Shown one piece after another: positions 8,115 through 17,186 of a DNA stretch of 64,000 bases (within the stretch, counting starts at the first letter, position 1; the number at the start of each line of letters is the position of its first letter). The stretch is taken from contig NZ_CP007440.1 in assembly GCF_001579845.1 (NCBI RefSeq), forward strand, positions 6,842,029-6,906,028. The letters are read 5' to 3'. Source of the stretch: Rhodoplanes sp. Z2-YC6860 (GTDB taxonomy: Bacteria; Pseudomonadota; Alphaproteobacteria; Rhizobiales; Xanthobacteraceae). The translations under genes and the position numbers were made by a program. A model generated the notes under the pieces. It made no database searches. It was not told the DNA's origin and was given only the letters and a program-made list of their open reading frames with translations.

Positions 8115-8999
8115 CTAGGAGTGACTTGGCTGATCCGCGAGCCGCTCAAGCCGCTCGGCGAGCTTGCCGAGTTGCCACTTGCGCGCCAGGGCCGCGGCGT
8201 TGACCCAGTCCGGCTTCGTGGCTTTCACCACCGGCAGCGGCGCCTTGTTGTCCATCGTCGCGATCTTGCGAAACAACCGAAGCTGCTCCGCCTCGCGCTG
8301 AAACCGCCCGGCCTTCAGCATGGCTTCCAGCGTGCCGTACTTCAGCAGCAGCGCGGCCGCGCCATCGGCTCCCACGCCTTTCGCACCGGGCAGCTTGTCG
8401 GACGGATCGCCGCGCAGCGCGATGAAATCCGGCACCTGCTCGGGCAGCACCCGGTATCGCTCGACCACCTGCTCGGGTCCGATGCGCGCGATCTCGCCGG
8501 CGCGAACCGGATAGAGAACGGTGCTCGTCTCCGACGCGAGCTGGAACGTATCGCGGTCACCGCTCGCCACCACGACCGGCCATTTGCGCTTCTTTGCCAG
8601 CGCCACAGCAGCCGCCAGGAAATCGTCGGCCTCGTAGCCGGCCTTCCGCGCATTGACGAAGCCGCAGGCGGCGACGAACTCGCGAAGTAGCGGGAATTGC
8701 GCAAGAAGCTCGCGATCGAACTGCCGGCCCGACTGGTAGGCCGCGAACGCCTTGTGCCGATAGGTCGGCGCTTCGAGCGTATCCCAGCCAACGACAACGG
8801 CGCGGGGCTGCTCGGCTTCATATAATTTGAGGAGGAAATTGGCGAAGCCCAGCACGGCGCCGGCGGGCTTGTTGCCGGCCATCCGGATGGTCTTCGGCAA
8901 CGCATGGTAGGAGCGGTGCGCGAAAGAATCGCCATCGACCGCGAGCAACGGCCCGGCGGGCTTGCGTTTTGCCGCGCGGCGGATTTGTTTTGCGGACAT
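8115..8999 (-). CDS. 5'-3' exonuclease, flap-endonuclease type (Pol I N-domain homologue)
   Basis: A protein of 294 residues, a stand-alone PIN-like / H3TH nuclease. Acidic metal-binding residues occur in the family order: D22 and D24 ('VDGDSF'), D125-D126 ('YEADDF'), D148 and D150 ('SGDRD'). The helix-hairpin-helix segment 'DKLPGAKGVGADGA' follows near residue 190. There is no polymerase domain. Stand-alone homologues process RNA primers or flaps. The ATG at 8999 has an upstream ggagc. The gene is divergent from the FUSC transporter gene with 27 bp between start codons, so the two promoters must overlap or lie inside the genes. Confidence 0.85.
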   Translation of the reverse strand: MSAKQIRRAAKRKPAGPLLAVDGDSFAHRSYHALPKTIRMAGNKPAGAVLGFANFLLKLYEAEQPRAVVVGWDTLEAPTYRHKAFAAYQSGRQFDRELLAQFPLLREFVAACGFVNARKAGYEADDFLAAAVALAKKRKWPVVVASGDRDTFQLASETSTVLYPVRAGEIARIGPEQVVERYRVLPEQVPDFIALRGDPSDKLPGAKGVGADGAAALLLKYGTLEAMLKAGRFQREAEQLRLFRKIATMDNKAPLPVVKATKPDWVNAAALARKWQLGKLAERLERLADQPSHS

Positions 9000-9026
9000 A
9001 ACAGTTGCTCCACTGAACGCTAGCAC

Positions 9027-10868
9027 ATGAACCGCTCGTTGCCACAAGCCTCGCAAGCCGCTTCGTTCCGGCTCCGCCAGCTGATCGAGCTGCGGCCCGG
9101 GCCGTGGCGCTGGTGGCTTGCCGTCCACACGTCGATCTGCCTCGCTGCGCCCGTCGCGATCGGCTGGGCCGCCGGCGACGTTCCGGCAGGTCTGATCGCC
9201 GCGATCGGCGCGTTCACGGCGCTCTACGGCGCCGACCGTCCGTATCGGAACCGCGCCTTGGTGCTGGCGACGACGGCCCTTGGCTTCGCATGCGCTGTGG
9301 CGCTCGGCGTCTGGTCACAGACGTTCGGCCCGGCCGCCATCGTCACCGTCGTGCTGGTGGCGATGGGCGCGACGTTCCTCTGCAACGCGTTTCGCATGGG
9401 CCCTCCCGGCGCCTATATGTTCGCGCTGGCCGGCGCGGTCGGCACCGGCCTTCCGATCCAGCATCTCACCTGGTGGCATGCGGGACTGCTCGTGCTCGCC
9501 GGCGGCGGCCTCTCGCTGCTGGTGCGCCTCGCCGGCACGTTGAGAGATCCGCGCGGGCCCGAGCGCAACGCGGTGGCCGCGGCGAGCGCAGCGGTCGCCC
9601 GCTTCCTGCAGGCGGTCGGCAGCTCCGCCGAAGACACAGCCCGGCATGCCGCCGCCTTGGCTCTGCACGACACCTGGAACACGCTCGTGTCGCGTCAGCC
9701 GGCGCGCCCCTCCAATGACAGCGTGCTGCACCGGTTGCGCTCGATCAGCCGCGAGCTGCACCGGCTGTTCATCGACGGCATCAGCGCCGGGCCGGGCTTC
9801 CCTGATCGCGACACGCGCGTAAAGCAGGCTCGCGAGCTCGGCACCGAGGCGCGGTTGAAACAGAGCCCGTCCGCGCGCGAAGCGCCCGAGCACCTGCCGC
9901 TGGGACGGCTCAGCCTCGCCGAATCCCTGCGCGAAAGCCTGATCTGGCCGTCACCCGTTCTCGTGGTAACGCTCCGCGTCGGCCTCGCAGCGGCGGTGTC
10001 CGGCCTGGTGGGAGCCGCATTCAACATCGAGCGCGCCTATTGGATGGTCGCCGCCGCCGTCCTCATTCTGCATCAGGGCTGGGACTGGAGCCGCAGCCTG
10101 CAGCGCACCGTGGAGCGCGTGATCGGCACCCTGCTCGGTCTTGTGCTCGCGGGCGTGGTGCTCTGGCTCGAACCGCAGGGCCTCTGGCTCGCGCTGACGC
10201 TTGGCGCGCTGCAGTTCGTCATCGAGTTGCTCGTGATCCGCAACTACACGCTGGCCGTCCTCTTCATCACCGCGATCGCGCTGACGATGTCGTCCGGCGG
10301 CCATGAGGCGCCGAGCATCCTGGTGATGCTGTGGGACCGCGGCGTCGACACCGTGATCGGCTGCGCGATCGGCATCGGCGTGCTGCTGGTGACGGCGCCG
10401 CGCGCGGTCGCGGTTCAGATCCCGCAGGAATTGGCCGCCGCGCTGAAGGCCGCGCAGGAGGTGTTGAATTTCGTCGCCACCGGCGACGCGGTGTCCACCG
10501 AGGCCAAGCGGGCGCGCCGCAATCTGCAGCACCGGGCGATCGTGCTGCTTACGGCGTATGAGCTTGGCGCCGGTGCGCGGGCACAAGACCGCCGTTATGC
10601 GGAAGAATTGTGGCCCGCAGTGATCTCGGCGCAGCGCTTGCTTTATCGGGTGCTCGCGTTCTGCTGGATGCTGGAAGACGCAGGCCCCGATCGAGCGATC
10701 AAGATCGCGCGCAAAGAGTTCGGAGCGGATGGGTTTACGAACGTCAGTAACGCGCTGGACATACTTGCGAACGCAGCAACGGACGGGCGGCCCGCCACGA
10801 TAGCCTCAGAGATGCCGGAGTTCTTGAAAGAAGAGCTCGACGATCTGTCCCGCTCATTGGCCCGGTAG
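9027..10868 (+). CDS. FUSC family inner-membrane transporter
   Basis: A protein of 613 residues with the duplicated FUSC / aromatic acid exporter layout. A first membrane block (about 25-170) is followed by a soluble helical linker (175-290), a second membrane block (about 310-455) containing 'ERAYWMVAAAVLILHQG', and a soluble C-terminus. Relatives (YccS, AaeB) export aromatic acids such as hydroxybenzoates, which would suit the catabolic surroundings, but the substrate is not shown. Its start lies 27 bp from that of the divergent nuclease gene. Confidence 0.82.
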   Translation: MNRSLPQASQAASFRLRQLIELRPGPWRWWLAVHTSICLAAPVAIGWAAGDVPAGLIAAIGAFTALYGADRPYRNRALVLATTALGFACAVALGVWSQTFGPAAIVTVVLVAMGATFLCNAFRMGPPGAYMFALAGAVGTGLPIQHLTWWHAGLLVLAGGGLSLLVRLAGTLRDPRGPERNAVAAASAAVARFLQAVGSSAEDTARHAAALALHDTWNTLVSRQPARPSNDSVLHRLRSISRELHRLFIDGISAGPGFPDRDTRVKQARELGTEARLKQSPSAREAPEHLPLGRLSLAESLRESLIWPSPVLVVTLRVGLAAAVSGLVGAAFNIERAYWMVAAAVLILHQGWDWSRSLQRTVERVIGTLLGLVLAGVVLWLEPQGLWLALTLGALQFVIELLVIRNYTLAVLFITAIALTMSSGGHEAPSILVMLWDRGVDTVIGCAIGIGVLLVTAPRAVAVQIPQELAAALKAAQEVLNFVATGDAVSTEAKRARRNLQHRAIVLLTAYELGAGARAQDRRYAEELWPAVISAQRLLYRVLAFCWMLEDAGPDRAIKIARKEFGADGFTNVSNALDILANAATDGRPATIASEMPEFLKEELDDLSRSLAR

Positions 10869-11016
10869 CCCGAAGGCGCCAAGGAACGGGCCACGTAAGA
10901 TCGTGGGGACCCGTGTCCATTCCCGCGCCGCCGGAGCCGCGCGATGCCCAGTCCACGTTGTCTAAAAAGTTTACTATTCAACTTACAATATGGCCGTCCG
11001 GCCGAATGGAATATCA

Positions 11017-11238
11017 ATGTCACAGGCTCAATTTGAAACAGCCCGTTGCCCAAAGTGCCGGACTGAACTGCTTTACGTGACCTCTCTGCCGCATCCGCAG
11101 TCGCGGTCCATGCGGAAAACAACGTTCGTTTGCAGTAAATGCCAGCGAACCTGGACCTATCCCTTGGCGGTGGAAATTGCCGAGCAGTATGCAGCCAAGG
11201 CGGCGCCCATCGATGGCGACGCCGGCGTGCCGGTCTGA
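11017..11238 (+). CDS. Small zinc-ribbon protein
   Basis: A protein of 73 residues from ATG 11017 (an ATG at 10990 would give 82). Two CxxC knuckles, CPKC and CSKC, are 25 residues apart, followed by 'QRTWTYPL', giving a single zinc ribbon. Such proteins in this group have no established function. The upstream 'aatgga' supports the shorter start. It is a stand-alone gene between the FUSC gene and a convergent Bug receptor gene. Confidence 0.65.
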   Translation: MSQAQFETARCPKCRTELLYVTSLPHPQSRSMRKTTFVCSKCQRTWTYPLAVEIAEQYAAKAAPIDGDAGVPV

Positions 11239-11305
11239 ACCACTCAGCTATCGCGGACAGCTACCTTCAGCAATGCAAGGCACAGAGGGTAATAAGCTCG
11301 ATCAC

Positions 11306-12289
11306 TCACGTGTGCTGCAGGTTGTTTTCCAGAATGACCGAGCGCCACTTCGCGACCTGCTCATAAAAGAACTTCCGAAACTCGTCAGGACCGGCCAGCG
11401 TCACATCGAGAAGCATCGTCGTCGATAGCTTCGACTGCATATCCGGGCGTTTGACGATCGACATGAGCTCCGAGACGAAGCGGTCTACCATCGCGGATGG
11501 CGTCTTCGACGGCGCATAGAAGCCCCAGAACGACGGCGCGCTGAAATCCGGGAAGCCGCTCTCCCTGACGGTCGGAATGTCCTTCAACGCCGGCAGGCGT
11601 TCCGTGCCGGTCTGCGCGATGCCGCGCAGCTTGCCATCGGCGAGATATGGCGCCAGCAGGCTTGCACTGCCTGCGATCAGAGGCACGTGGCCGCCGATGA
11701 CATCGTTCAAGGCCTGCGGCGCACCACGATACGTGACGGCCGTCAGGTTCGCTTTCGCAAGCTTGCCGAGCAGCACCATCGACACATGACCGAGCGTGTC
11801 GATCAGGACCGCAAGATTGACTCCCGCAGGCCGTCGCGCCGCGTCGAGCACCTCGCTCAACGTTCGATAGGGTGTGTCGGGACCCGCAGCGAGCACATTC
11901 GGCGATGTGCCGAGCAGCAGGATCGGATCGAGGTCATTCTGCCAATCGTAGGGCAGGCTGACGAGCAGCGACGGATTCAAGAACTGCGGATCGGCATTGA
12001 TCAGCCACTTGGTGCCGTCGCGCGGAGCCTTGCCCACGAAAGCCGCGCCAAGCGATGTGCCGCCGCCGCTGCGATTCTCGACGATGACGGTTGCGCCGAG
12101 CCGTTGCTGGAGATCGGGCTGGAAAAGACGCGCGAGGATATCGAGCGAGCCGCCCGCCGGTGCGGGGGCGACGAGCGAGATGATTCCCGACGGCCAATTG
12201 CCTTGTGCAAACGCGGAGCTTCGCGCGGCGGCAGCCAGGCCCGGCGCGGCAAGCGACCCGAGCAGAAACGATCGCCTTGAACTGATCAT
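11306..12289 (-). CDS. TTT-family (Bug) periplasmic solute-binding protein
   Basis: A protein of 327 residues whose signal is of Tat type (SSRRSFLLG), unusual among the Bug proteins here, which mostly have Sec signals. The ligand loops read 'VENRSGGGTSLG' and 'APRDGTKWL', a variant of the usual PDGYTL. It lies divergent from the ACMSD-type amidohydrolase gene with about 73 bp between starts, so the pair probably shares a control region. No permease subunits are near. The ligand is unknown. Confidence 0.87.
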   Translation of the reverse strand: MISSRRSFLLGSLAAPGLAAAARSSAFAQGNWPSGIISLVAPAPAGGSLDILARLFQPDLQQRLGATVIVENRSGGGTSLGAAFVGKAPRDGTKWLINADPQFLNPSLLVSLPYDWQNDLDPILLLGTSPNVLAAGPDTPYRTLSEVLDAARRPAGVNLAVLIDTLGHVSMVLLGKLAKANLTAVTYRGAPQALNDVIGGHVPLIAGSASLLAPYLADGKLRGIAQTGTERLPALKDIPTVRESGFPDFSAPSFWGFYAPSKTPSAMVDRFVSELMSIVKRPDMQSKLSTTMLLDVTLAGPDEFRKFFYEQVAKWRSVILENNLQHT

Positions 12290-12362
12290 GTGTCCTCCCC
12301 GGACCCGCAGCCTTATTTTTCAGGTATGTTACAGGCCCACCTCCGGTGAACAACCCGCAACC

Positions 12363-13325
12363 GTGCCGCAGCTCATCGACTTCCATCATCATGCGAGACC
12401 GGCCGCGTTCTTCGAGGCGCTCGCCGAAACCGGCCGCACCACGATGGGCGGACGACCGTTTCCAAAGGGATGGACGGCGCGCGAGGCACTGGCGTTCATG
12501 GACCGAATGGGCATCGCCACCGCCGTGGTGTCGGCGCCCGATGCCGACCTGCTCTACCGCGACCGCGCCATCGCGGTCCGGCTGGCGCGCCTGCTCAACG
12601 AACTGTTCGCCGATTGCATCCGGTCGCATCCGGCCCGCTTCGGCGCGTTCGCGTCGTTGCCGATGCCGCATGTCTCGGACACGCTGCATGAGATCGACCA
12701 CGCTTTCGATCATCTGCGGCTCGACGGCGTCATGCTCTCCACGAGCTACGACGGGCAGTATCTCGGGAGCGATCTGTTCGAGCCGGTGCTCGCGAGCCTC
12801 AACGCCAGGAACGCGCTGGTGTTCGTTCACCCGGTCACGCCGCCTGGGCTCAACCTGCTGGCGCTCGATTTTCCGGCTTCGCTGCTCGAATACGCATTCG
12901 ACACCACGCGCTGCATCGCGAATTTGCTGCGGCACTCGATTCCGGTCCGATATCCGAACATCCGGTTCATCTTCTCGCACGCCGGCGGCGCGATGCCGTA
13001 CCTGCTGCACCGGATGACACTCATGGAGTCCTTTTTGACCCCGGGTCATGTGCTTCAGGCAGACCGCGACCGGGATGCCATCAGGCAAGGGCTCCGTCAC
13101 TTCCACTACGACGTGGCGCTCGCCGCGTTCGATCCGGTGTTCGACCTGCTCCGGGATGTCGTCGGGCTCGACCGCATCGTCTTCGGCTCCGATTATCCGC
13201 AGGTCCCGGACAGCTACGTCGAAGCGTCGGTGCGCACGCTGGCCGCGTCGCCAAGATTGGATGACGAGGCGCGGACCCGAATCGGGCGAGCGAACGGCGA
13301 GACATTGCTGAGCCGTAGCCGATGA
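12363..13325 (+). CDS. Amidohydrolase family 2 (ACMSD / LigI-like decarboxylase or hydrolase)
   Basis: A protein of 320 residues from GTG 12363, placed just before the metal site D-F-H-H-H. Downstream motifs 'FIFSHAGGAMPYLLHR' and 'DRIVFGSDYPQVP' supply the further His and the catalytic Asp of the amidohydrolase-2 family. Characterised members decarboxylate or hydrolyse aromatic ring-cleavage products (aminocarboxymuconate semialdehyde, pyrone dicarboxylate, 5-carboxyvanillate). The start is uncertain because the frame is open upstream, but residues before the DFHHH motif do not resemble the family. Its stop overlaps the next start by 4 bp (ATGA), implying translational coupling. Confidence 0.85.
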   Translation: MPQLIDFHHHARPAAFFEALAETGRTTMGGRPFPKGWTAREALAFMDRMGIATAVVSAPDADLLYRDRAIAVRLARLLNELFADCIRSHPARFGAFASLPMPHVSDTLHEIDHAFDHLRLDGVMLSTSYDGQYLGSDLFEPVLASLNARNALVFVHPVTPPGLNLLALDFPASLLEYAFDTTRCIANLLRHSIPVRYPNIRFIFSHAGGAMPYLLHRMTLMESFLTPGHVLQADRDRDAIRQGLRHFHYDVALAAFDPVFDLLRDVVGLDRIVFGSDYPQVPDSYVEASVRTLAASPRLDDEARTRIGRANGETLLSRSR

Positions 13326-14539
13326 GACCGAGTGCCCGCCTCTGGCCTGGACTTCGCGCCGCGTCCCTGAACGCGCTGATCACGCTCATCGCAATCATCG
13401 CCGGTTATCTCATCATCGAATTGATATTCTTCCGCGTTTTCCTGCCCAACGTCGAACTGCAAAGCCGGCCCCATCTGCCGGAGACCGCCGGCGTTCTGCT
13501 GCAACGCTCCAAAGCGGGGTTCGTGCCGCAAAACTATGTCGCCGTGCTTGGCGATTCCTACGCCGAAGGCCTCGGCAACTGGCTCTTGAAAAACGGAGGC
13601 AACGAAGCCTTGCCGTTCGGCTCCGTCGATGTCCTGCACGCGATCTTGCGCCGGGACGTCGTGAGCTTCGGCCGCGGAGGAGCCGGCAATGCGGAAGGTT
13701 TCGTACGGCAGCCCGCACGGATCCTTGCCGGGAGCCATTGCCTGATTTTTCCGACGATCCCCGAGCCGGACCAGATCATCGCTTATTTTTACGAGGGCAA
13801 CGACATCGAGGACAATCTGCGTTTCCTCCAACGCGTCCATCAGCGATTTGGCAAGAGCGACACGACGGCAATCGACCAATTTCTCTCCACCGAGTACGCG
13901 CACTTTTCATTCTGGCAGTGCCGTCTTCAACTTGGCGATACGATCAGCCGAATGACGCGATTTCTGTTCGCATACAGAAATCTCAAGCTCAGCGATTTGA
14001 CGGAGACCCTATCGGGTCCAAACAAGGTCATCGTGGGCCAGGCTGAACTGGATGTGCCGCTGGTGGAGGCCCCGCCGATGCAACTCGATGATGACGACAT
14101 CCGCAAAGGCCTGGCGGTGTTCGAGCGCTCGCTGCTTTGGCTGCGTCATCGCTTTCCGGCGATTTCCATCACGGTCGTCTACATCCCGGCGCCATTGACG
14201 GTGTATCGCAAGGCGAACCCAACCGTGCATTATCGGTATGAGACGAACGATGAGCTCTTTACGAGCACAGCGGGTTCGGCGGCCCTGGAACGAAAAAGCG
14301 ACCAGATGTGTTCGTGGGTGCGCGATATGACGACCAAGGCCGGCGCGCGGTTTCTGGACTCAAGGCCTGCGGCGCGCGCTGTTGCCGCCGACAACTTCAT
14401 TCATGGCCCGGACGAATGGGAACACTACAACGAGCTGGGGTATCGCACCCTGGCAACGTTTCTGGCTCAAGCGCTCAGCCGCAGCGGTGACTCCGACCGA
14501 TGCTCCGCGCAAGCGCCGCCGACGCAAGCAGGGCCGTGA
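13322..14539 (+). CDS. Membrane-anchored SGNH/GDSL hydrolase-like protein
   Basis: A protein of 405 residues. One transmembrane helix (about 15-40) precedes a periplasmic domain with the SGNH blocks in order: 'VLGDSYAEG' (Ser79), 'FGRGGAGNAE' (Gly near 118), 'FYEGNDIEDN' (Asn160), and a final His in 'EHYNELGY' near residue 370. This looks like an intact lipase / esterase / acyl-transfer catalytic set, as in AlgX/AlgJ-like or glycan O-acylesterase enzymes. The substrate is unknown. It overlaps the upstream amidohydrolase by 4 bp. The C-terminal 20 residues run close to the convergent NMT1-type gene. Confidence 0.75.
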   Translation: MRPSARLWPGLRAASLNALITLIAIIAGYLIIELIFFRVFLPNVELQSRPHLPETAGVLLQRSKAGFVPQNYVAVLGDSYAEGLGNWLLKNGGNEALPFGSVDVLHAILRRDVVSFGRGGAGNAEGFVRQPARILAGSHCLIFPTIPEPDQIIAYFYEGNDIEDNLRFLQRVHQRFGKSDTTAIDQFLSTEYAHFSFWQCRLQLGDTISRMTRFLFAYRNLKLSDLTETLSGPNKVIVGQAELDVPLVEAPPMQLDDDDIRKGLAVFERSLLWLRHRFPAISITVVYIPAPLTVYRKANPTVHYRYETNDELFTSTAGSAALERKSDQMCSWVRDMTTKAGARFLDSRPAARAVAADNFIHGPDEWEHYNELGYRTLATFLAQALSRSGDSDRCSAQAPPTQAGP

Positions 14540-14576
14540 CCCGGATCACATCGAGCGGCGCCGGCACGGCGTTGCG

Positions 14577-15572
14577 CTACGGTTTGTACAGAAGATCGAA
14601 CAGACCCGACACGTCCTTCGGCTCAAGCAGTTTCGCCGTATACTTCTGGTCGGCGGCATCGCGCAGGGTCAGTTCGAGACCTTTGACCTCCGCGATCTGG
14701 AGAGCGGCCTTGGGATAGAACTCCCGCGTGCGCTTGGCCAAATCCACGGTGACCCGGTTCGCCTCGGCGTAATAAGTCAGGGAGCGGTCGTCCTGGTACG
14801 CCCAGTCGACCGCGCGCTGGTAGACCTTGAGGAATTTCGTCAGCAGGTCGCGCTTCTTCTGGAGCACATCCGCGCGCGTCACGTTCACGCGCAGGGTCTG
14901 GCCGCCGATTTCGGAAATATCGCTGCCCTTGGCGACGATCGCGATCTTGCCTTCGGACAGCGGACCGAGCGCGAATGGCGGCACCGACCAGCCGATGTCG
15001 ATCTGGCGCGTCATGACCTGGGTGAAGGTCGCAGGCGCCCCGCCCGCAGCAATGGGCTTCGCGGCGATCCCCGACTGCTTCAACAGCGCCAGCACCATCA
15101 GGTTCGTCGACGATCCCGGCGACGAAAACGCGATGGTTTTTCCGGCTGCGTCCTTCAACGAGCGGATGCCGCTTTCCGCCGTCGCATACCAGAAGGCGTC
15201 GCTCGCGCCCGTCATCTCGGCCGACACGACCCTGATCGGCGCGCCCTTCGAATAGCGGCCGACCACGCCCAGGAGGCCGTTCGACATGCCGATGTCGACG
15301 CTTCCGGACATGACCGCATCGAGCGTGGATGCCCCGCCATCGGTGTAGAAGGGCTCGATCTCGAGCCCTTCCTGTTTGAAGAAGTCCTGCTTGATCCCAA
15401 AATCGATGAACGAACTGTCCCAGAACCCGCGCTGCGAGATCGCGACCTTCAACGGTTCGGCGTTCGCCGTGGGCACGGCCAGCAGCGCTGTGACGATGCC
15501 CAGGGCCGATAGCCGGGCCGCCAGCATCTTGAGGGCACCTGAAACCCGGATTGAAGACCAGCCATTCCGCAT
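14577..15572 (-). CDS. NMT1/THI5-like (NitT/TauT-type) ABC substrate-binding protein
   Basis: A protein of 331 residues with a signal peptide ending near 'TANA'. It has the SsuA/THI5 pattern: 'GFWDSSFIDFGIKQDFFKQ' (query-like start), 'GSVDIGMSN', 'KDAAGKTIAFSSPGS', 'RQIDIGW'. Relatives bind sulfonates, nitrate, pyrimidine precursors or aromatic acids for an ABC importer. No ATPase or permease gene is adjacent, so it is an orphan receptor. The ATG at 15572 has a strong gggaggg upstream. Confidence 0.85.
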   Translation of the reverse strand: MRNGWSSIRVSGALKMLAARLSALGIVTALLAVPTANAEPLKVAISQRGFWDSSFIDFGIKQDFFKQEGLEIEPFYTDGGASTLDAVMSGSVDIGMSNGLLGVVGRYSKGAPIRVVSAEMTGASDAFWYATAESGIRSLKDAAGKTIAFSSPGSSTNLMVLALLKQSGIAAKPIAAGGAPATFTQVMTRQIDIGWSVPPFALGPLSEGKIAIVAKGSDISEIGGQTLRVNVTRADVLQKKRDLLTKFLKVYQRAVDWAYQDDRSLTYYAEANRVTVDLAKRTREFYPKAALQIAEVKGLELTLRDAADQKYTAKLLEPKDVSGLFDLLYKP

Positions 15573-15870
15573 AACGCCCTCCCCTGGTTCGCGCACGATC
15601 GCAGCACGCGTCGTCCGGCTTTGCGCCGTGACCTTCAGCATAGCGCACCCGTGCTTCACTTCTACCAGGACGTGGCGCCGGCCGGATCGCCAGCGCCGGA
15701 TGGGCAAGCGCTGCCCAATCGCGCGGGCGAACGGTGCGACGCTGCCGAACCGCCGCCACGATTTCATCCGAAGTTGATTCCAGCGTCGCCGTATACAACC
15801 TGCCGGCAGGGGCCTGACACAATGCCGCAGGCCTGCCATAACACCGTCAGGCCAAAGGACCGTTGCACTG

Positions 15871-16050
15871 ATGAATCATGGACGTCGTGAAGTCGTCGCG
15901 CTGCTCTCGACCGGCGCGGCCGTCGCCATCGTGCTGTACGCCTTGGCAACAAACTCCGGAATGACCATCAGCGCATTGCGCTTCGACGCGTTGTTCGGCG
16001 CCGATGTTCTGGGGATCGGACTTGCGCTGGCAACCGTTCTGATCGGCTGA
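15871..16050 (+). CDS. Small membrane protein, two predicted helices
   Basis: A protein of 59 residues starting MNHGRREVVALLS. Two hydrophobic stretches (about 8-27 and 42-59) suggest a hairpin in the membrane. 'aaagga' lies 11 nt before the ATG. It ends 23 bp before the tRNA-Glu fragment at 16074. I recognise no family. It could be real or chance; helix-like composition and a plausible ribosome site favour real. Confidence 0.45.
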   Translation: MNHGRREVVALLSTGAAVAIVLYALATNSGMTISALRFDALFGADVLGIGLALATVLIG

Positions 16051-16073
16051 ACTGTCGCGGGATCAAATCCCGC

Positions 16074-16109
16074 TGGCGCTCCCTACCGGAATCGACCGGT
16101 GTTTCAGCC
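16074..16109 (-). repeat. Partial copy of tRNA-Glu(CTC) 3' end (candidate attachment site)
   Basis: 36 nt match the 3' end of the tRNA-Glu gene at 55830-55905 (T-arm, acceptor strand and CCA), in the same orientation, with one single-base deletion in the T-loop; the match stops abruptly in the anticodon-arm region. A 3'-end tRNA fragment in direct orientation about 40 kb beyond the 3' end of the intact gene is the expected product of site-specific integration into a tRNA. No integrase gene is visible. Confidence 0.75.
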
Positions 16110-16149
16110 GAGAGAGTGCTGTTCCACTCGAATTTGGTTCATATCGACG

Positions 16150-17118
16150 CTACTCCGCGGCGGCGCCGCTCGCCTTGATCGGCCCGGCCCATTTCACGAT
16201 TTCGCTTTTGACGAACTCGCGCAGATAGGCCGGCGTGCGCTGCCCGGGCTTCGGGATCACCGCGCCGAGCTTGAGCAGCCGTTCCTGGACCAATGGCGTG
16301 TCGAGCGCCGTCATCAACGCAGCGTGCAGCTTGTTGACGACCGGCTCCGGTGTGCCTTTGGGCAGGAACATGGCGTTCCAGTTGTAGGCTTCGAAATCCT
16401 TCAGCCCCTGCTCGGACGCGGTCGGCACGTCCGGCATGGCCGCCGAGCGCTCTTTGGTCAGCACCGCGAGTGCCTTCAGCACCTTGCCCTCGACCTGCGG
16501 CAGTGCGCCGAGGACGAAGTCGCAGCCAAAGTCGATGCGCCCGGCCGTGAGATCCTGCATGACCGGCCCCATGCCGCGATACGGCACGTGCGTTGCGTTG
16601 AATCCTGCGGCGTCGGTCAGCAGCGCGCAGCTCAGATGAGTGGCGGACCCCACGCCCGCGGAGCCGTAGGTCGTCGGATGGGTCTTCGCGTATGCGATGA
16701 AGGCCTTGAGATCGTCCGCCGGGAGATCCTTGCGCACCTCCAGCACCAGCGGCGACTCCGCGATCAGCGCCAGCGGCGTGAAATCGTTGGCCGCGTCATA
16801 GGGCGGGTTCTTGTAGAGCGTCTGGCTCTGCGCGTGGGTGCCGGTGCCGCCCTGCACGAACATGTATCCGTCCGGCGGCGCCTTGGCCACGCGAGTGACG
16901 CCGACGGTGCCGCCGGCGCCCGCGATGTTTTCGACCACCACCTGCTGGCCGAGCGCCTCGCTCATGCGCTGCGCGAGCAGGCGCCCGATCACGTCGGCCG
17001 GGCTGCCGGCGCCGTAGGGCACCACCATCGTCACCGGCCGGGTCGGAAAATCCTGGGCCTGCGCGCCCGCGGAAACCGCGAGAAAGGCCGACAGGATTGC
17101 TGCGGGAAACTTTGTCAT
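16150..17118 (-). CDS. TTT-family (Bug) periplasmic solute-binding protein
   Basis: A protein of 322 residues with a Sec signal ending at 'GAQA'. The loops read 'VENIAGAGGTVG' and 'APPDGYMFV', with the later 'VPYRGMGPVMQDL'. It is the last gene of the minus-strand run that starts with the molybdenum hydroxylase, 68 bp after the RraA-like gene, so it probably serves uptake for that set. Ligand unknown; no TctA/TctB nearby. Confidence 0.88.
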   Translation of the reverse strand: MTKFPAAILSAFLAVSAGAQAQDFPTRPVTMVVPYGAGSPADVIGRLLAQRMSEALGQQVVVENIAGAGGTVGVTRVAKAPPDGYMFVQGGTGTHAQSQTLYKNPPYDAANDFTPLALIAESPLVLEVRKDLPADDLKAFIAYAKTHPTTYGSAGVGSATHLSCALLTDAAGFNATHVPYRGMGPVMQDLTAGRIDFGCDFVLGALPQVEGKVLKALAVLTKERSAAMPDVPTASEQGLKDFEAYNWNAMFLPKGTPEPVVNKLHAALMTALDTPLVQERLLKLGAVIPKPGQRTPAYLREFVKSEIVKWAGPIKASGAAAE

Positions 17119-17186
17119 CGTCGTCGCACTCTTACTTGCTCGATCGCTGCAGTTGACGTGAGTCGCGGCGCGCCCGGCCGCGTCGG

